Assembly (NCBI GenBank): GCA_016946835.1
Contig: JACVTC010000016.1
Coordinates: 540,001-604,000 of the forward strand
DNA: 64,000 nucleotides
Source of the DNA: Neocallimastix lanati (nom. inval.)
Lineage: Eukaryota > Neocallimastigomycota > Neocallimastigomycetes > Neocallimastigales > Neocallimastigaceae
Reading direction: 5' to 3'
The notes under the pieces were generated by a model. The model was not told the DNA's origin, searched no databases, and worked only from the letters and a program-made list of their open reading frames with translations. Made by a program: the position numbers and the translations under genes. Every line of letters begins with the position of its first letter. Position 1 is the stretch's first letter. Below, one piece after another: positions 14,403 to 28,445 of the stretch.

Positions 14403-14760
14403 AAAAAAAAAATCTATTAAGATATTATTTCAGTATATAAAGTATATATATCAATATAGTTAAGTGACATTTTCATAAAAATAGTAATTTTGTAAGATAT
14501 TATTTCAGTATATAAAGTATATAGATATAAGTAAAGTAAAGCAATATTTTCATACAAATAGTAATAATTTTATCAACATAATTAATTAAAGTATATAGAT
14601 ATAAGTAAAGTAAAGCAATATTTTCATACAAATAGTAATAATTTTATCAACATAATTAATTAACATATAATATATTACAAACAGTAATAAAACCATAATA
14701 TATATATTCATTATAAAGTATATAGATATAAATAAAGTTAAAAGTGCTAATTTCACAACA

Positions 14761-15282
14761 AGATAATACTATAAATATATCATTTTTATAATAAAAGCTT
14801 AAATATATATGTATAAATAATAAGATAAAAAAAAAATAACATTAATAAAATAGAATAGAATAAAATATAAAACTTTTTTTTTTTTCTTTCTTTTTTTTTT
14901 TTTACAAATAATTATTATATACTTATAAAAATTATATACATAGAAACACAAACATAAACATAAATAATATACATATATATATATATAAAAAAAACTTTAT
15001 CTATAAATTATAAATACTTTATAATTTTAAAAAGTGAATTATGACAATGAACCATTATTTATTTATATATTATTATTATTTATTATTATAAATTAAACCT
15101 ATATTAGTATAGTTGAAAAATATTATCCATGAGAAAATATTAATGGTTTTCAAACATTTCAAAAAAGTTAAATACATATAACTATTAATGATTTATCAGT
15201 GAAACACTAAATTCATACGATAAAATTATAAACAATATTATATATATATATATATCATTTTTAATTAAATATTTTATACTAG

Positions 15283-15314
<32 letters not shown>

Positions 15315-16687
15315 TAAATAAATAAATAAATAAATAAATAAATATTTATCTATAACAAGATCACATAGCTTTAAATAATTTTTCATTCAAAACATAGTTA
15401 TAATCAATACTTGTTTTATATTTTTTATTAAAAGTTAGTAAAAATATTCAAATTATTATCAAACAACTTTTAATTATACCTTAAAATATAACATGAATAA
15501 TTATTATCCAACAAAAGTTTTTTTTTTTTTTTTTTTTTATTTATTTAAATCAGTTAGAATTTCAAATAAATAACAATAATAATAATAAATAGAATAGCAT
15601 TCTATTCTATTATAATAAATATTTTATATATAAAATATAATGTAGTTAATGATAAGTAATAAAAACAATAATATAATTAATAGGCAATAAAAATTAATAG
15701 TATCATAAGTAAACAATAAAAAAAACATGGAATAAAACAGCTTTTTTTTTTTTTTTTTAAAAAATTAAAAAAAAAATATTTCAGAATAAATATAAACAGG
15801 TATTTTTAATTTTTTTTAAAATAAAATAAAAATAAAGAATAAAAAAAAAAAAGAGTATTAAAATAAAAAGAGAAAAGTATTTATATAATTATATTTATAT
15901 ATAATTATATAAATCTATATAACTTTACTATTTAATGAAAGAAATAAAAAAAAAAAAAAAAAATAAACAAATAAAATAAAAAAATAAAAAAATAAACAAA
16001 TAAAAAAATAAACAAATAAAATAAAAAAATAAAAAAATAAAAAAATAAAAAAATAAAAATAAAACTTGATATTATTATTGATATTCCATAATTCATTTTT
16101 TTTTTCATTTTAAAACAACTAAAAAAAAAAAAAGATATTTATATTTATAAAATTTGCAAAGTAAAGTCAACGGTTAAACTTTAAAATTTATAACCAATTT
16201 TAAATTAAACTATTTTTCTATAGATAGATAAATAAATAATTCTTTATTTTTTTTTAAAAAAAAAATTTTTTTTTTAATGTTTATTTTTATATTTTTATAT
16301 TTTTTATTTTATATGTTTATTTTTTTTTATATATATATATGTTTATTTTAATTCTTATGTTTTTATTTTTTATATTTATTTTTATATTTATTTTCATTTT
16401 AATTTTTATGTTTATTTTTTTATGCTTTTAATTTTTATGTTTATTTTTTATGCTTTTTTTTTTTTATTTTTAATTTTTAATTTTTATGCTCATGTTTATT
16501 TTTAATTTTTATGTTTATTTTTATTTTAATATATCTTTTTTTTTTTTTTTTGGATAAATTTTAAATTTAAATTTTTTTAAAAATAATAAAGTTTATATTA
16601 GTGTATTTATAAAATTTTAAAAAAAAAAAAAAAAAAAAAAAATTTTTTTTAATGACCTTGTATTTGATAAAATGTCTTCTTATTTGT

Positions 16688-16731
<44 letters not shown>

Positions 16732-17915
16732 TAATATAAATTAAAAATAAAATAAATGTTTCAATAATATTAAATTTTATTTATAGTTTAAATAAATAAA
16801 TAAATAAATGAATGAATGAGATTCCATATCTTCTAAAATAAGAAATTCTGATTATTTTAACTTTTTCTTTTTTTTTTTTTTAATTTTATTTTTTATTTTT
16901 AATTAATATCTGAATCATTAATGAATAAATAAATAAACAAATAAATAAATAAATAAATGAATTAATGATTGTAAAATTAATAAATAAAATTTTATTATAT
17001 AAAAATAATAAAATTGATCATAATTATCATAATAAATGATATATAAATAATTTAATAATATATAGTATCTATAATTATATATTTTCAATATATATATATA
17101 TTATTTTATTTTATTTTTTTTTAACTTTTTTTTTAAACTTTTTATTTTTCCACAACCACTCTTATCTTAATAATTATTTTAATTAATTATAATAAAAGAT
17201 AAAATGAATCATGAATAATTTTTTTTTTTACAAAAAAAAAAAAAAAAAAACTATTTATTTATAATATAAACCTATATAAACCTATATAAATTTATATTAT
17301 ATATATAAGCATTTTTTTTTAATTATATATTTTTTTGTTATAAAATCATTTATCTATCTATCTATTTCTTTTCTTTTATTATATATCTATTTTTATTTAT
17401 TCATTAATAGTAAATAAACAAAAAAAAAAAAAAGGTAAAGGAGAAAAAAAATATTAAAAGTATTCGATACTATTCTTTTTTTCATAAAGAAAAAAAAATA
17501 ATAAAATATAAATTTAATTCAATTAATATAGATAATAATAAAAAAAAAAGTTTAACTAGAAAACGTATGATAGATACAATAATTAAAAATATTATACCAC
17601 TACGAGTAGAATACTACTTGAATATAACTACTTTTATTATTATTTACTTTATTGTTAAAATTTACCCAACCACCATTTAAAACTTTATATATAAATTAAT
17701 TGATTTTTATGAATTGTATAAAAATTTATATATATATATATATTTATATACCTATATATATTAAATTAAATAGATATAAAATATATCTATATATCTATCT
17801 ATATATATATATATGTATTTTTTTTTTCATTTAAACCAATTAATTTATTTTATTTATACTATTTTTATTTTTATTTTTATTTTTATTTTTTGAATGAATA
17901 TAATATTCTCTCTCT

Positions 17916-17951
<36 letters not shown>

Positions 17952-19849
17952 CATTCCAAAAATAAAAAATATATTTTTTTTTAATACTAATTTATATGTA
18001 TATTTATATATTTTTATTTTTATTTATTTTGTAAAAAGTTAAACCAATAAAAAAATTGATATGAAGAAATACCACCCTTATTTTAAAAAATATAAAATAT
18101 CTTTAATTTTAAAATTGTGTTCATTTTTTTTTTGTATATACTTTAATTTTTAAATTTATTTTCAATTTCAATTATATTTTATTTTATTTTTTCTATTTAT
18201 TTATTTTAATTTTTAATTTTTAAATTTACTTTTTTTAATAACTTTTTTTTTTTTTTTATTTTCATTTAATTTAAATTTTTTTTTTGTGGATTAAATTATT
18301 AATTATAATATTTATTTGTGTATTAATTTATCTTTTTTTTTTTTTTTTAATATGGATTATATTATATATTAATATTTATTATTTATTTAAATTTTATTAA
18401 TTTTAATTAGATATATAATAATAAATCATTTTTGATAAATTGTATCATTTTTAAAAATAAATATAACATTTCTATATAATTAATTAATACTATAATTATA
18501 TATATATAATTTTTTATTTTATTATATATATTTCCTTATTTCTATTATATATAATTATTATATATCACAATTATATTGTATATAAATTAAAGAAAAATAT
18601 TTTTGTACTTACCACTATCAATTAATACATGAATAATTAATTAAAACTATTAAAAAAAAAAAAAATTCCAACAATTTATTATATATCTAAATAATTAAAT
18701 TTAAATTAAATTTAATTGAGAAAAAATTTTTTTAATTTTTTTTGGATATAAAATTAATTTATAAATTATAATATATTATTAATATATCAAACTATATATT
18801 ATATTATATTATATTAAATTATAAAAATATAATATTTAATATTATTTTATATATAGTTGTAATAGTATTGATAATATATTGCTTTCAATTCCACTAGTGA
18901 AATTAATTTAATTTATGAAAAGTTAAATAAATAAATAAATTGAATAATTGCATTTAAATATACTTATAATTAACTTTGATTTATAATGTTAATATAATGC
19001 TAATATATTGAGTTGAAGTTGAAATGATTTAAAATGAGATATGAAGTAAAATAAAATAATATATATAAAATAAAAATAATATATATATATTTTTATTTTT
19101 CTTTAAAATTTGATAACTATTATTGTTGAACCATAAAAGAAAAAAAAAGTTGTTTTAAATTTATTTATTTATTTATTTTATAATATAAGGTGTGGTTGTT
19201 CATTACTTAAAATAATTTAATTTTATATACATACATATATTATAATTAATTAATTTTTTTTATTTGGTTATTGTTATTATATATTTTTGTTGTTTATGAT
19301 AGGTGGAGGTGAGTGAGTGATAAAAAGGTTAAAATAATAATATCTTTTGAATAAATTAAATTACTTTCTTTTTTTTAAAAAATTAATAATGGTGAATTGT
19401 TATATACATATATATTAGAAATTCTTTTCTTATAATATAACCAAATTAATTTTAAAGAAATTCATTAATTTAATTAATTACTAAATTAGTTAACCAAATA
19501 TAAATTATAACTTTTCAATAGTTTGAAATTAATTTCTGTTGTGTCATTTCAATATCCAGATAGGATAAATTCCTTTATTTATTTTGTATTTATCTCTATT
19601 TTTCATTTTTTTTAATTTTATTTTTCATTTTTTTCATTTTAATTTTATTTTATATATTTTTATTCCTATTTTTATTTTAATTACTTCCATTAATTTAAAT
19701 ATATTCATTTATTATCTTTTATATTAATTATTAAAGATATTTTTTGTTGGAGAATTATATATCCATGTATTATCCTTTTATATTAAAATATATTTATTTA
19801 TATATTTATTTAATACATTTATTTTTTTTCTATATATATTTAATTTTTT

Positions 19850-19896
<47 letters not shown>

Positions 19897-20105
19897 GTTT
19901 TTATTTTTATTGTTTTATTTTTTTTGGTTTTTAATTTTTATTTTTTATAAATAATAAAATTTTTAATTAATATATATATGTATATTTTTTTTTTTATTTT
20001 TTTTTTTTTTTATTTTTTTGGTAATTCAGTTTCTTTATATATTAACTATATCTTTTTCTTCTTATGAATTGTTACATTAATTACATAATTTTTATTTGAC
20101 ATGTT

Positions 20106-20160
<55 letters not shown>

Positions 20161-21338
20161 ATAATAATATATATATATTTATATACTTACATATCTATAT
20201 TTTATTATTATTTATTTATTTATCAATACTGTTTATATTTATTTATTTATTACTTATATTTATTTATATATTATAGTATTTATTCATTGACATTTTATTT
20301 GTTAATATTTTTACTTTTTTTTTAAACTTTTTTCTTCTTTCATTCATTTTTTTAATTTGAATAATTAATAATTAATAGTTAATTGAATATATTATTAGAG
20401 TTTAATTAATACATTTATTTATTTACTTTTATATTTATTTATTCATTCATTCATTTATTTGTGGGATTTTTTTATTATAATAAATAATAAAAAAAATTAA
20501 ATTGTTTATACTAACCCTTATTTATTGGAGTATATATAATTATATATTATAATATATGACTATTATTTATTATAATATATTATATAATTTATATTATTGA
20601 TTATATAAAAAAAGATAAAAAAATAAAATTATAAAAGAACAAATTCAAATTTTCTTAATTTTCATTATTTAATAATAATTTTTTTTTTTTTTTTTTTAAT
20701 TTTTATTTTTTAATTTTTAATTTTATGAGTATCTTTTCATAAATAATTGAGAAATATTTAAAAGTACATTTGTAATAATAGCTGGAAAAAAAAAGAAAGA
20801 AAATTGAATTTGTTCAATTGACTTACCTTTTTTTTTTTTTTATTATTATTATTATTATTTTTTTTTTATTTTTGATATATATTTTATTATTAATACTATA
20901 CAATGATACTAAATAATGTAAGAGAAGAAAAGAGGAAAAAAATAAAAAAATAAAGAGAAATACTATTCTATAAATAGTTTTTTATTCTTTTAAACTATTT
21001 AAAATTCATAATTTTAAATAAAATAACTAAAAATTGAACAATTAATAATTTTTAGACATTCCTATATATATTTTTATTTTTATTTTTATCTTAGGATAAA
21101 AATAAAAAAAAATTTTTTTTTTTTGAATAATAAATTTAGACATTCTATTTTATCATTATTATTAGCATTATAATAGTTTATTAAATAAAGATATTTTTAA
21201 TTATTTTAATTATAATAATTATATTAAAGAAATAAGCTATCTTAACCTTAATTCTTACAAAGATAATGGACTTTATAAATATAATTTTTTTCATTGAAAA
21301 ATGCATTCATTGTTATTTTGAATAGAGACCATAATAAT

Positions 21339-21392
<54 letters not shown>

Positions 21393-21779
21393 CATAAATT
21401 CATCAATATATACAAAAATCATTTATTAAAAATTTATCTTGAACAGTTTTTAAAATCAACAACAAAAAAAAAAAAAAAATAGAATTTTTTTTTAATTATT
21501 TTTTATTTCTTTATATTTATATTTATTTTTATTTTATTTTATTTTTTTTTTATAAAATAGAGGGTTATTTGAAATAGTTACTATTTATTTATTTATTGAA
21601 AAAAAATATATCTATATATCTATATATCTATATAAAATATATGTAATTTTTTTTTTGTCATGTTTGTCCATATTTTTGACCATGCCTTCCTTAAATTTAT
21701 AGAGAAAAGAAATAATTTTATTTAATTTTATAATAAAGTTTAATTAAAAAAAAATTAATAAAAGTATTAACTATTGATT
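14761..21779. other. Intergenic, AT-rich, no gene seen
   Basis: Long homopolymers, including T runs near 16691, 17922, 19855, 20108 and 21341, plus (AAAT)n, (TA)n and ATTTT-type runs. A somewhat less biased patch at 17540-17690 has no open frame of note. Isolated minus-strand GTAAGT-like sites at 18605-18612 and 20820-20828 have no exons attached. I see no RNA gene. Confidence 0.65.
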
Positions 21780-22460
21780 ATTAAATATAAAAATAAATAG
21801 TTAAGTATTAAATATAAATACTAAATATTAAGTATTAAATATTAAATAAAAATATTTAACAATTAAATATAAATATCAAATATTTAACAATTAAATATAA
21901 ATATCAAATATTTAACAATTAAATATAAATATCAAATATAAATATTAAGTATAAGTTATAAGTATCAAGTATTAAATATTAACTATTAATTATAAATATT
22001 AACTATTAATTATAAATATTAACTATTAAATATAAATATATTAAATATATAAGTATTATATATAAAAATAAATATTTTAATCTCTCTTTTAATCTTAATA
22101 AAAATTAAAAGTAATAATAATAAAATGATGAAAATAAATTGAAAAAAAATGAAAAACCAAAAAAAAAAGGAAAAAGAAAAGAAAAAGATAATAAAAAAAT
22201 AAAAAGTAATAATATATTAAACTATATTCAAATAAAAAGTAATAATATATTAAACTATATTTAAATAAAAAGTAATAGTATATTAAACTATATTTAAATA
22301 AATAGTAATAATATATTAATACATATTTAAATAAATAATAATAATATATTAATACATATTAAATAAATAGTAATAACATATTAATACATATTAAATAAAT
22401 AGTAATAACATATTAATATATATTTAAATAAGTAATAATAATATATTAAATAAATTAAAG
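21780..22460. repeat. Cluster of short tandem repeats (28, ~20 and 34 bp units)
   Basis: Three neighbouring arrays occur. TATTTAACAATTAAATATAA-type units of 28 bp lie at about 21846-21945 (3 copies). TTAACTATTAATTATAAATA units lie at about 21975-22030 (3 copies). AAAAAGTAATAATATATTAA-type units of about 34 bp lie at 22198-22450 (about 8 copies, the later ones diverging). All are non-coding. Confidence 0.75.
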
Positions 22461-23605
22461 TATATTTAAATAAATAAATAAAATAAAAAATAAATAAATA
22501 AAATAATAAATAAATAAATAAATAATATATATAGAATAAAACTTATTTTACAATTTTTTTTTTATACATATTAATGAAAAAGTCAAAGTAGAAAATATAT
22601 TAATATTTTTATTAATAAAGAATACATAGAATGGATAAAATGGTTTGAATACATATAAAATAGTTTAAATATGTTATTCATTTTTTTTTATTTTTTTTTT
22701 ATATTTAAATATTATTATTAGTATCATTAATATTAATAGTAATAGTAATAGTATTATTTATTATTATTATTATTATTATTATTTATTAATATTTGTACAA
22801 CTTTTTATTTATTATTTTTAGTAAAACATTATTATTATTCATTATTATATATTGTATTTAAATATGAATTGTACTCAAATGGCATATGATATTTTTAATA
22901 TCTAATATTTTTCTTTTTAATATTTTAATTTTTTTTTATTTTTATTTTATTTTTTATGTTAATTTCTTTAATTAAAGTTAAGAAATGTTTTATGTTTTAT
23001 TAATATATTATAATAATTATTAAACTTTTTTTTAATTTTATTAATTTTTTTAATTTTTTTTTATAGTTGTTTATTTGTTTTATAATTTCTAAATTTGTTT
23101 TTTATTCATATCTTTTTTATTATTTTTTTTTATACATTTATTATTAATAGTATTTGAAATGTAATATAATTATTTATTTTATATTAATTATTAAATTATT
23201 CTTTTATTAATTAATTATGAATATAATATTAACTGTAACAAAAAATTAATTTAATGGCATTGAATAACCGAACACTAAAAAAGCAAAAAAAAGTAAAAAA
23301 AGCAAAAAAAAAAAAAAAAAAAACTAATATGTATAGAAATATTATAAAATATTATAAAGTATTACAAAATATATAGAAATATTGTAATATAGTACTAAAT
23401 AAAATCAAAATAGTGAATAGTTATCATTTTAATTACATAAAGGAGAATGAATACATAAAATAGATGGAGAAATGAATATGTACACATACATGTACAAGTA
23501 ACACTTTCACGTACATCAACATATATAAATTTTGTGATAATAGATGTATTGATTAATTGAAATTTTTTAGTTTCTTTATAGTAGATAAATTTTAGATAAA
23601 TTTAC

Positions 23606-23657
<52 letters not shown>

Positions 23658-24341
23658 TTATTATTGATATTATTATTATTTTTAAATTTTTAATAGAAAA
23701 AAATAATTTTAACAGTAGTAATAAAGAAAAAAAAAAAGGACTGGTTAATATTTAATTTCTTTCTTTTTTTTTTTTTTTGACAAATTTGTTTTTTGCTTGT
23801 TTACTATTTTTTTTTTATATTTATTATAAAAATAATAATAATTATTGATAAAAAATAGATATAAAAAAAAAAAAAAAATAAAAGTAAACAAATAAAAAAT
23901 AAAAAAATCTTTTGAAATATTTTCAATATAATAATTATATATAATATAATATAATTTTAGGTATATATTAAATAAATATACAAAATTCTATTACTTTTTT
24001 AAAAAAAAGGTTTTCTTATATTAATTTTTTTTATATATGATTAACTTATTTAATGAAATATACTTGATAACTATTTTTATTTTTATTTATACTTAATTTG
24101 ATATAAAAAATAAAACCCTTCAAATTGATCATTTATTTAATAATTTTTTTTTTAATTATTTTAATTATTTTAGTAGTTTAATAATTATATTATATTATAT
24201 TATATTATATTGTATTATATTATATTATATTATATTATATAATAGGAGAAAACCGTTAAAAAAAAAGGTTGAAAATGAAACCCTTTTGAAGTCGCATGAT
24301 TTAAATAGTAAATGTTAATAATTTTTTTAAATAATAACCAA

Positions 24342-24377
<36 letters not shown>

Positions 24378-27300
24378 AAATAAATAAATAAATAAATAAA
24401 TAAGTAAATAATAAATAAATAGATTAACAAATTAATAATTTAATAAATAGATTATAGATTAACAAATTAATAAACTAATAAATAATAATAAAAAGATCAT
24501 CAAAAATTTTATTTTTTTTTTTAATATTTAGATATAAAATTTTAAATTTTTTTTTATATTATTATATATCCATCAATTGAAATTAATATATACTAACATA
24601 TTATACAATAGATATTATAACATCATATATTATAACTTTATAATATAAATAATATATTATTTACATATAATAGTATAGATTGAATGTTGTAATTTTTGTA
24701 TTTTTTTTTTTAATTTTATTTTTTATATCTTCACATCAAAAAAAAAAAAAAAAATAATTATTTTTTTAATATTATTTAAAGTGGATTTTTTTTATAATAA
24801 AATTTAATAATTATAAATGATAATAAATTTGATGTAATAATAAATATATAAATAATCAATAATAAAAAGAATAAAATGAGTATTTAATAATAAAAAATAA
24901 ATAATTAATAATTAAATAATAAATAAAAAAAAAAAAAAGAGTATTTATTAATTAATAATTAAATAATAAATAAAAAAAAAAAAAAAAGAGTATTTATTAA
25001 TTAATAATAAATAATAATTATAAATAATTGAATTATAAATAATAAATAAATAAGTAATAAGTAATAAATGAATAATGAATAATAATTAAAAAAAATAAAA
25101 ACAAATACATTAATAATGATAATGTTGATTTATATAATAAATTTAGGATAAGAATATATTTAAAAAATGTTTAAAAGATTAAATGATGATGATGTAATTA
25201 TCATAGAAAAAAAAAAATATATTTTTTAAAACATATTTAAATATATCAATTATAATTTCTATTTATGGTGTTTCAATTAAAAAAAAAAAAAAGATAAAAA
25301 AAAAAAAAACTACCAAGTTAATTTTATTGTAATTTGTATTTGTATTCATTTTATTTTTTTCTTGCCTTTAGACTAGTCATTTTTTTTTTTTTTTAATATT
25401 AAATACTTATATATTTATATATACATATACTTTTAATTATATAAATATTCATATATATTTTATTATATAAATATACATATATATATATTTTTGTATATAT
25501 TGTAAAAGTATTTTTTTAGTTTGGGCTGTTTTTATTTTTTATTTAATTCTAGTTTAAGCTTTATTAAATATTATGATATATTTTGAAATATATTAGTAAT
25601 CATATAATAAATACTTTTTCAATATATTATTCTGTGCAATAAATAATTAAATAAATTAAAAAGATACATCAAATACCAAACCTTATATTCTATTTAATAT
25701 AATAACAATAAAACTAGTTAAATATGTAGTATATATATAAAATTTATATATATAAAATGTATAATATATATATATAATGTATGTATAATGCATATATATT
25801 TAATATATAAAATATGTTTATAAAATGTATAATATATTTATATAAATATATCAAAGTAATAAAATATTAGAGAAAAGTTTTTTTTTATTTTAAAACTTTA
25901 AATATTTTTTATAATTCATTAATAATTAAAATTTTTTTTTTTTTATTTTTTGTATATTAACAATTCAAAAAAAGAAATTTAATTTTTGGTTTTATGGATT
26001 AATTGTTTTTAAAATAATATATTACAATATTACTATAATTTATTATCTTTTTTTTTTTTTTTTCTTTTTTGATTTAAAAAAAAGTTTAAATGAATTCATT
26101 AATATTTCATAGGATTTCTATATAAACTTTGAAAAAAGTTGATTAGTTATCTAACTTTAATTATTATAAAATTTAAGAGTTTGGGATATTAATTTCATTT
26201 ATATAATATTTTAAGTTTATTATTTTTTTGAGTTCTTATTTCTTTTTTCATTTCATTTTTTTTATTTTTTTATATTTTTTAAACTTTTATTTTATATTAT
26301 TTTGTTTTAATCATTGGAGGAAAAGGAAGAAATCCAAATGAATATATGGAATTAATTAATCTATATTACATAATAAATAAATTAAATGACGAATAAAAAA
26401 ATAAGTAAATAAATAAAAAATTTAGATATAATAAATACCGAATATAGAAAATGAAAAAAAAAAATTAAAAAAAAAAAAAAAATTAAATAATATAAATTAA
26501 AGAATAAATTAAAATATTATATAATAAATAATAAAATAAACTATTAAAATATAATAAAGTATAATATAAAATCTATTAAAAAATAATATATATAGAAATA
26601 TCATGTAATATATAAAATAAATTAACATTGAAATATAATGCATATTGTTCAGTATAATAATCATAATATAAACCTATAATAAATATAATAAATATAGACA
26701 TATAGTATGGTATAATAATAATAAATATAGCCATATAGTTAAGAATAATAATCATAATCAATATTGACATATAGCTTATATTAAAAAAACTACAAATATA
26801 TAAACATCTAATATATTAAAAAAATAAAGAGATATAACATAATATAATATAATATACTGTAATGAATAAATATAATCTATAGAAATTTATTAAAAATAAG
26901 AAAAATGAAGAAAATGAAGAAATAAAAAAAAAAAAAAAAAAAAGATTTTAATCATAAAAAAGAGGAAAAAAAAAAAAGAAAAAAAAAAAGAAAATAAGAG
27001 TATTAATAAAGTAAATTTTAATTTATATCACAAAGATTAATTTTTTTTTTAATAATTAAAATAAAAGTTAAAATATATTAAATATATTAAATGTATAAAT
27101 TTTATTATATATTTCCATATTTATTTTCATATTTAAATAGAATAAAGTAATAAAGAATTACTGAAAATGAATGAATGATTGGATTAATATTGTAAATGTA
27201 TAAATCAAATAAACTGATATACACATAATATTTGATTTTTTTTTATTAAAAATGGAATATATAAAAAGTGCAAAGTTTCTTTTTTTTTTTTTTTTTTTTT

Positions 27301-28445
27301 TTTTTCTGTATATAAATATTAATTTTTATTTTTATTATCATATTAATTATTTTTTAATATTTTTATTAAGCATTTTTGTAGATTTTTAATAAATTGTAGT
27401 TTTATTTTTAAATTTTATTAATGTTTATTAAATACATTAATAAAAAGTATATTGGTATAAAACATTTTTTTTTAAAATAATTACAATATTTTTTTTTTTT
27501 TATAAAATATTAAAAAAAACAAATCAACCAACCGTAAAAAGAACAATTATATATATATATAAAGAAATTTAATATAAAGTGAAATAAAATAAAATTAAAT
27601 AGTTTATGTATATAATTATTTAAACCATACATATATATATATTTTTTTTTATAATTTTTTTTATAGAAAAATAATGATATAGTTTAAATTTTATTAATAA
27701 TTAGTATAACTAATAAAAAGTAAAATAATATATAACTTGTAATAATTTTCTATTTAGTAATAAATAGAATTTTAATATTACATAATAGAAATTATAATTA
27801 TTATTTTTAAATATGAATTAATTTTTAAAAGAAATAAATTTTATTTAAATCAAAAAAAAAAAAAAAAAAAAAAAAGAAAAAAAATATTTAAAATTAAAAA
27901 ATTATATATATATATTGAATATCATTAATGTTACTATTATCAAATAGTTATTGTACTTTTAATATTTGATTATAAATTTAATTATTATATATATATTATT
28001 ATTATTAAAAGAAAAATTTAGTTTGAAGAAAAAAATATATATATATATTTATTCAGTTTATTTTATTCTAAATTAATAAATATATTTAAATATTTAAATA
28101 ATTTAAGTTTAATAATATAGATAAAAAAAAATTTTTTTTTTCACCAAAAATTTTTCATAGATTATATATATATATATTTAAAAAAAATCAAAAGTTTAAA
28201 AAAAATAAAAAAAAAAAAAAAAAAAAAAAAACTTAGTAATAAAATTAAACCTTTATTTAATTTATTAAAAGTTTAGAATAATAATAATAAAATAAAAATT
28301 TATAATATATATTATATTATATTATAAATCTATTGTAAAAAAGTTATAGATACCACTTATTATTATTATACTTTATAACTTTTTATTATTATTATTATTA
28401 TTATTATTAAATAAATTTATCAAACAAATAATAATAAAAAAAAAA
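22461..28445. other. Intergenic, AT-rich; one tiny coding-like relic
   Basis: Simple repeats: (ATT)n at 23605-23655, TTATA-type runs at 24188-24240, (AAAT)n at 24340-24420, and a doubled block of about 50 bp at 24915-25005. At 26314-26396 on the plus strand a frame reads IIGGKGRNPNEYMELINLYY... to a stop. It is unusually protein-like for this region but isolated. The last few hundred bases before 28446 should hold the promoter and 5' UTR of paralog A; I cannot pick out a specific element. Confidence 0.6.

Larger units (their letters stand above)
10080..14760. repeat. Degenerate satellite-like array, ~265-270 bp period, roughly 17 copies or part-copies
   Basis: A recurring unit contains, in order, TATATAACCATAAATACCAT, AAGATATTATTTCA, TATAAAGTATATAGATATTA, ATAATTAAGTGATATTTTCA, ACAAATAGTAATAGTTTTGT, CAATATAACTAATTAACATA and AGTAACAAACCATAATATAT. 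A poly-A stretch, ACTATAATTCATAAATATCA and a TTATAAAGATATATATA end follow. The landmark AATAGTTTTG falls near 10371, 10633, 10900, 11299, 11571, 12166, 12421, 13124 and 13390, with shorter truncated units between (for example near 11029, 11769 and 11889). Copies have diverged by many substitutions and indels. No open frame spans a unit, so it is non-coding. Confidence 0.85.

Noticed and set aside
10080-14760. Centromere or telomere assignment for the satellite array
   Set aside because: Unit length alone is not evidence; no telomeric repeat or other mark is visible in the window.
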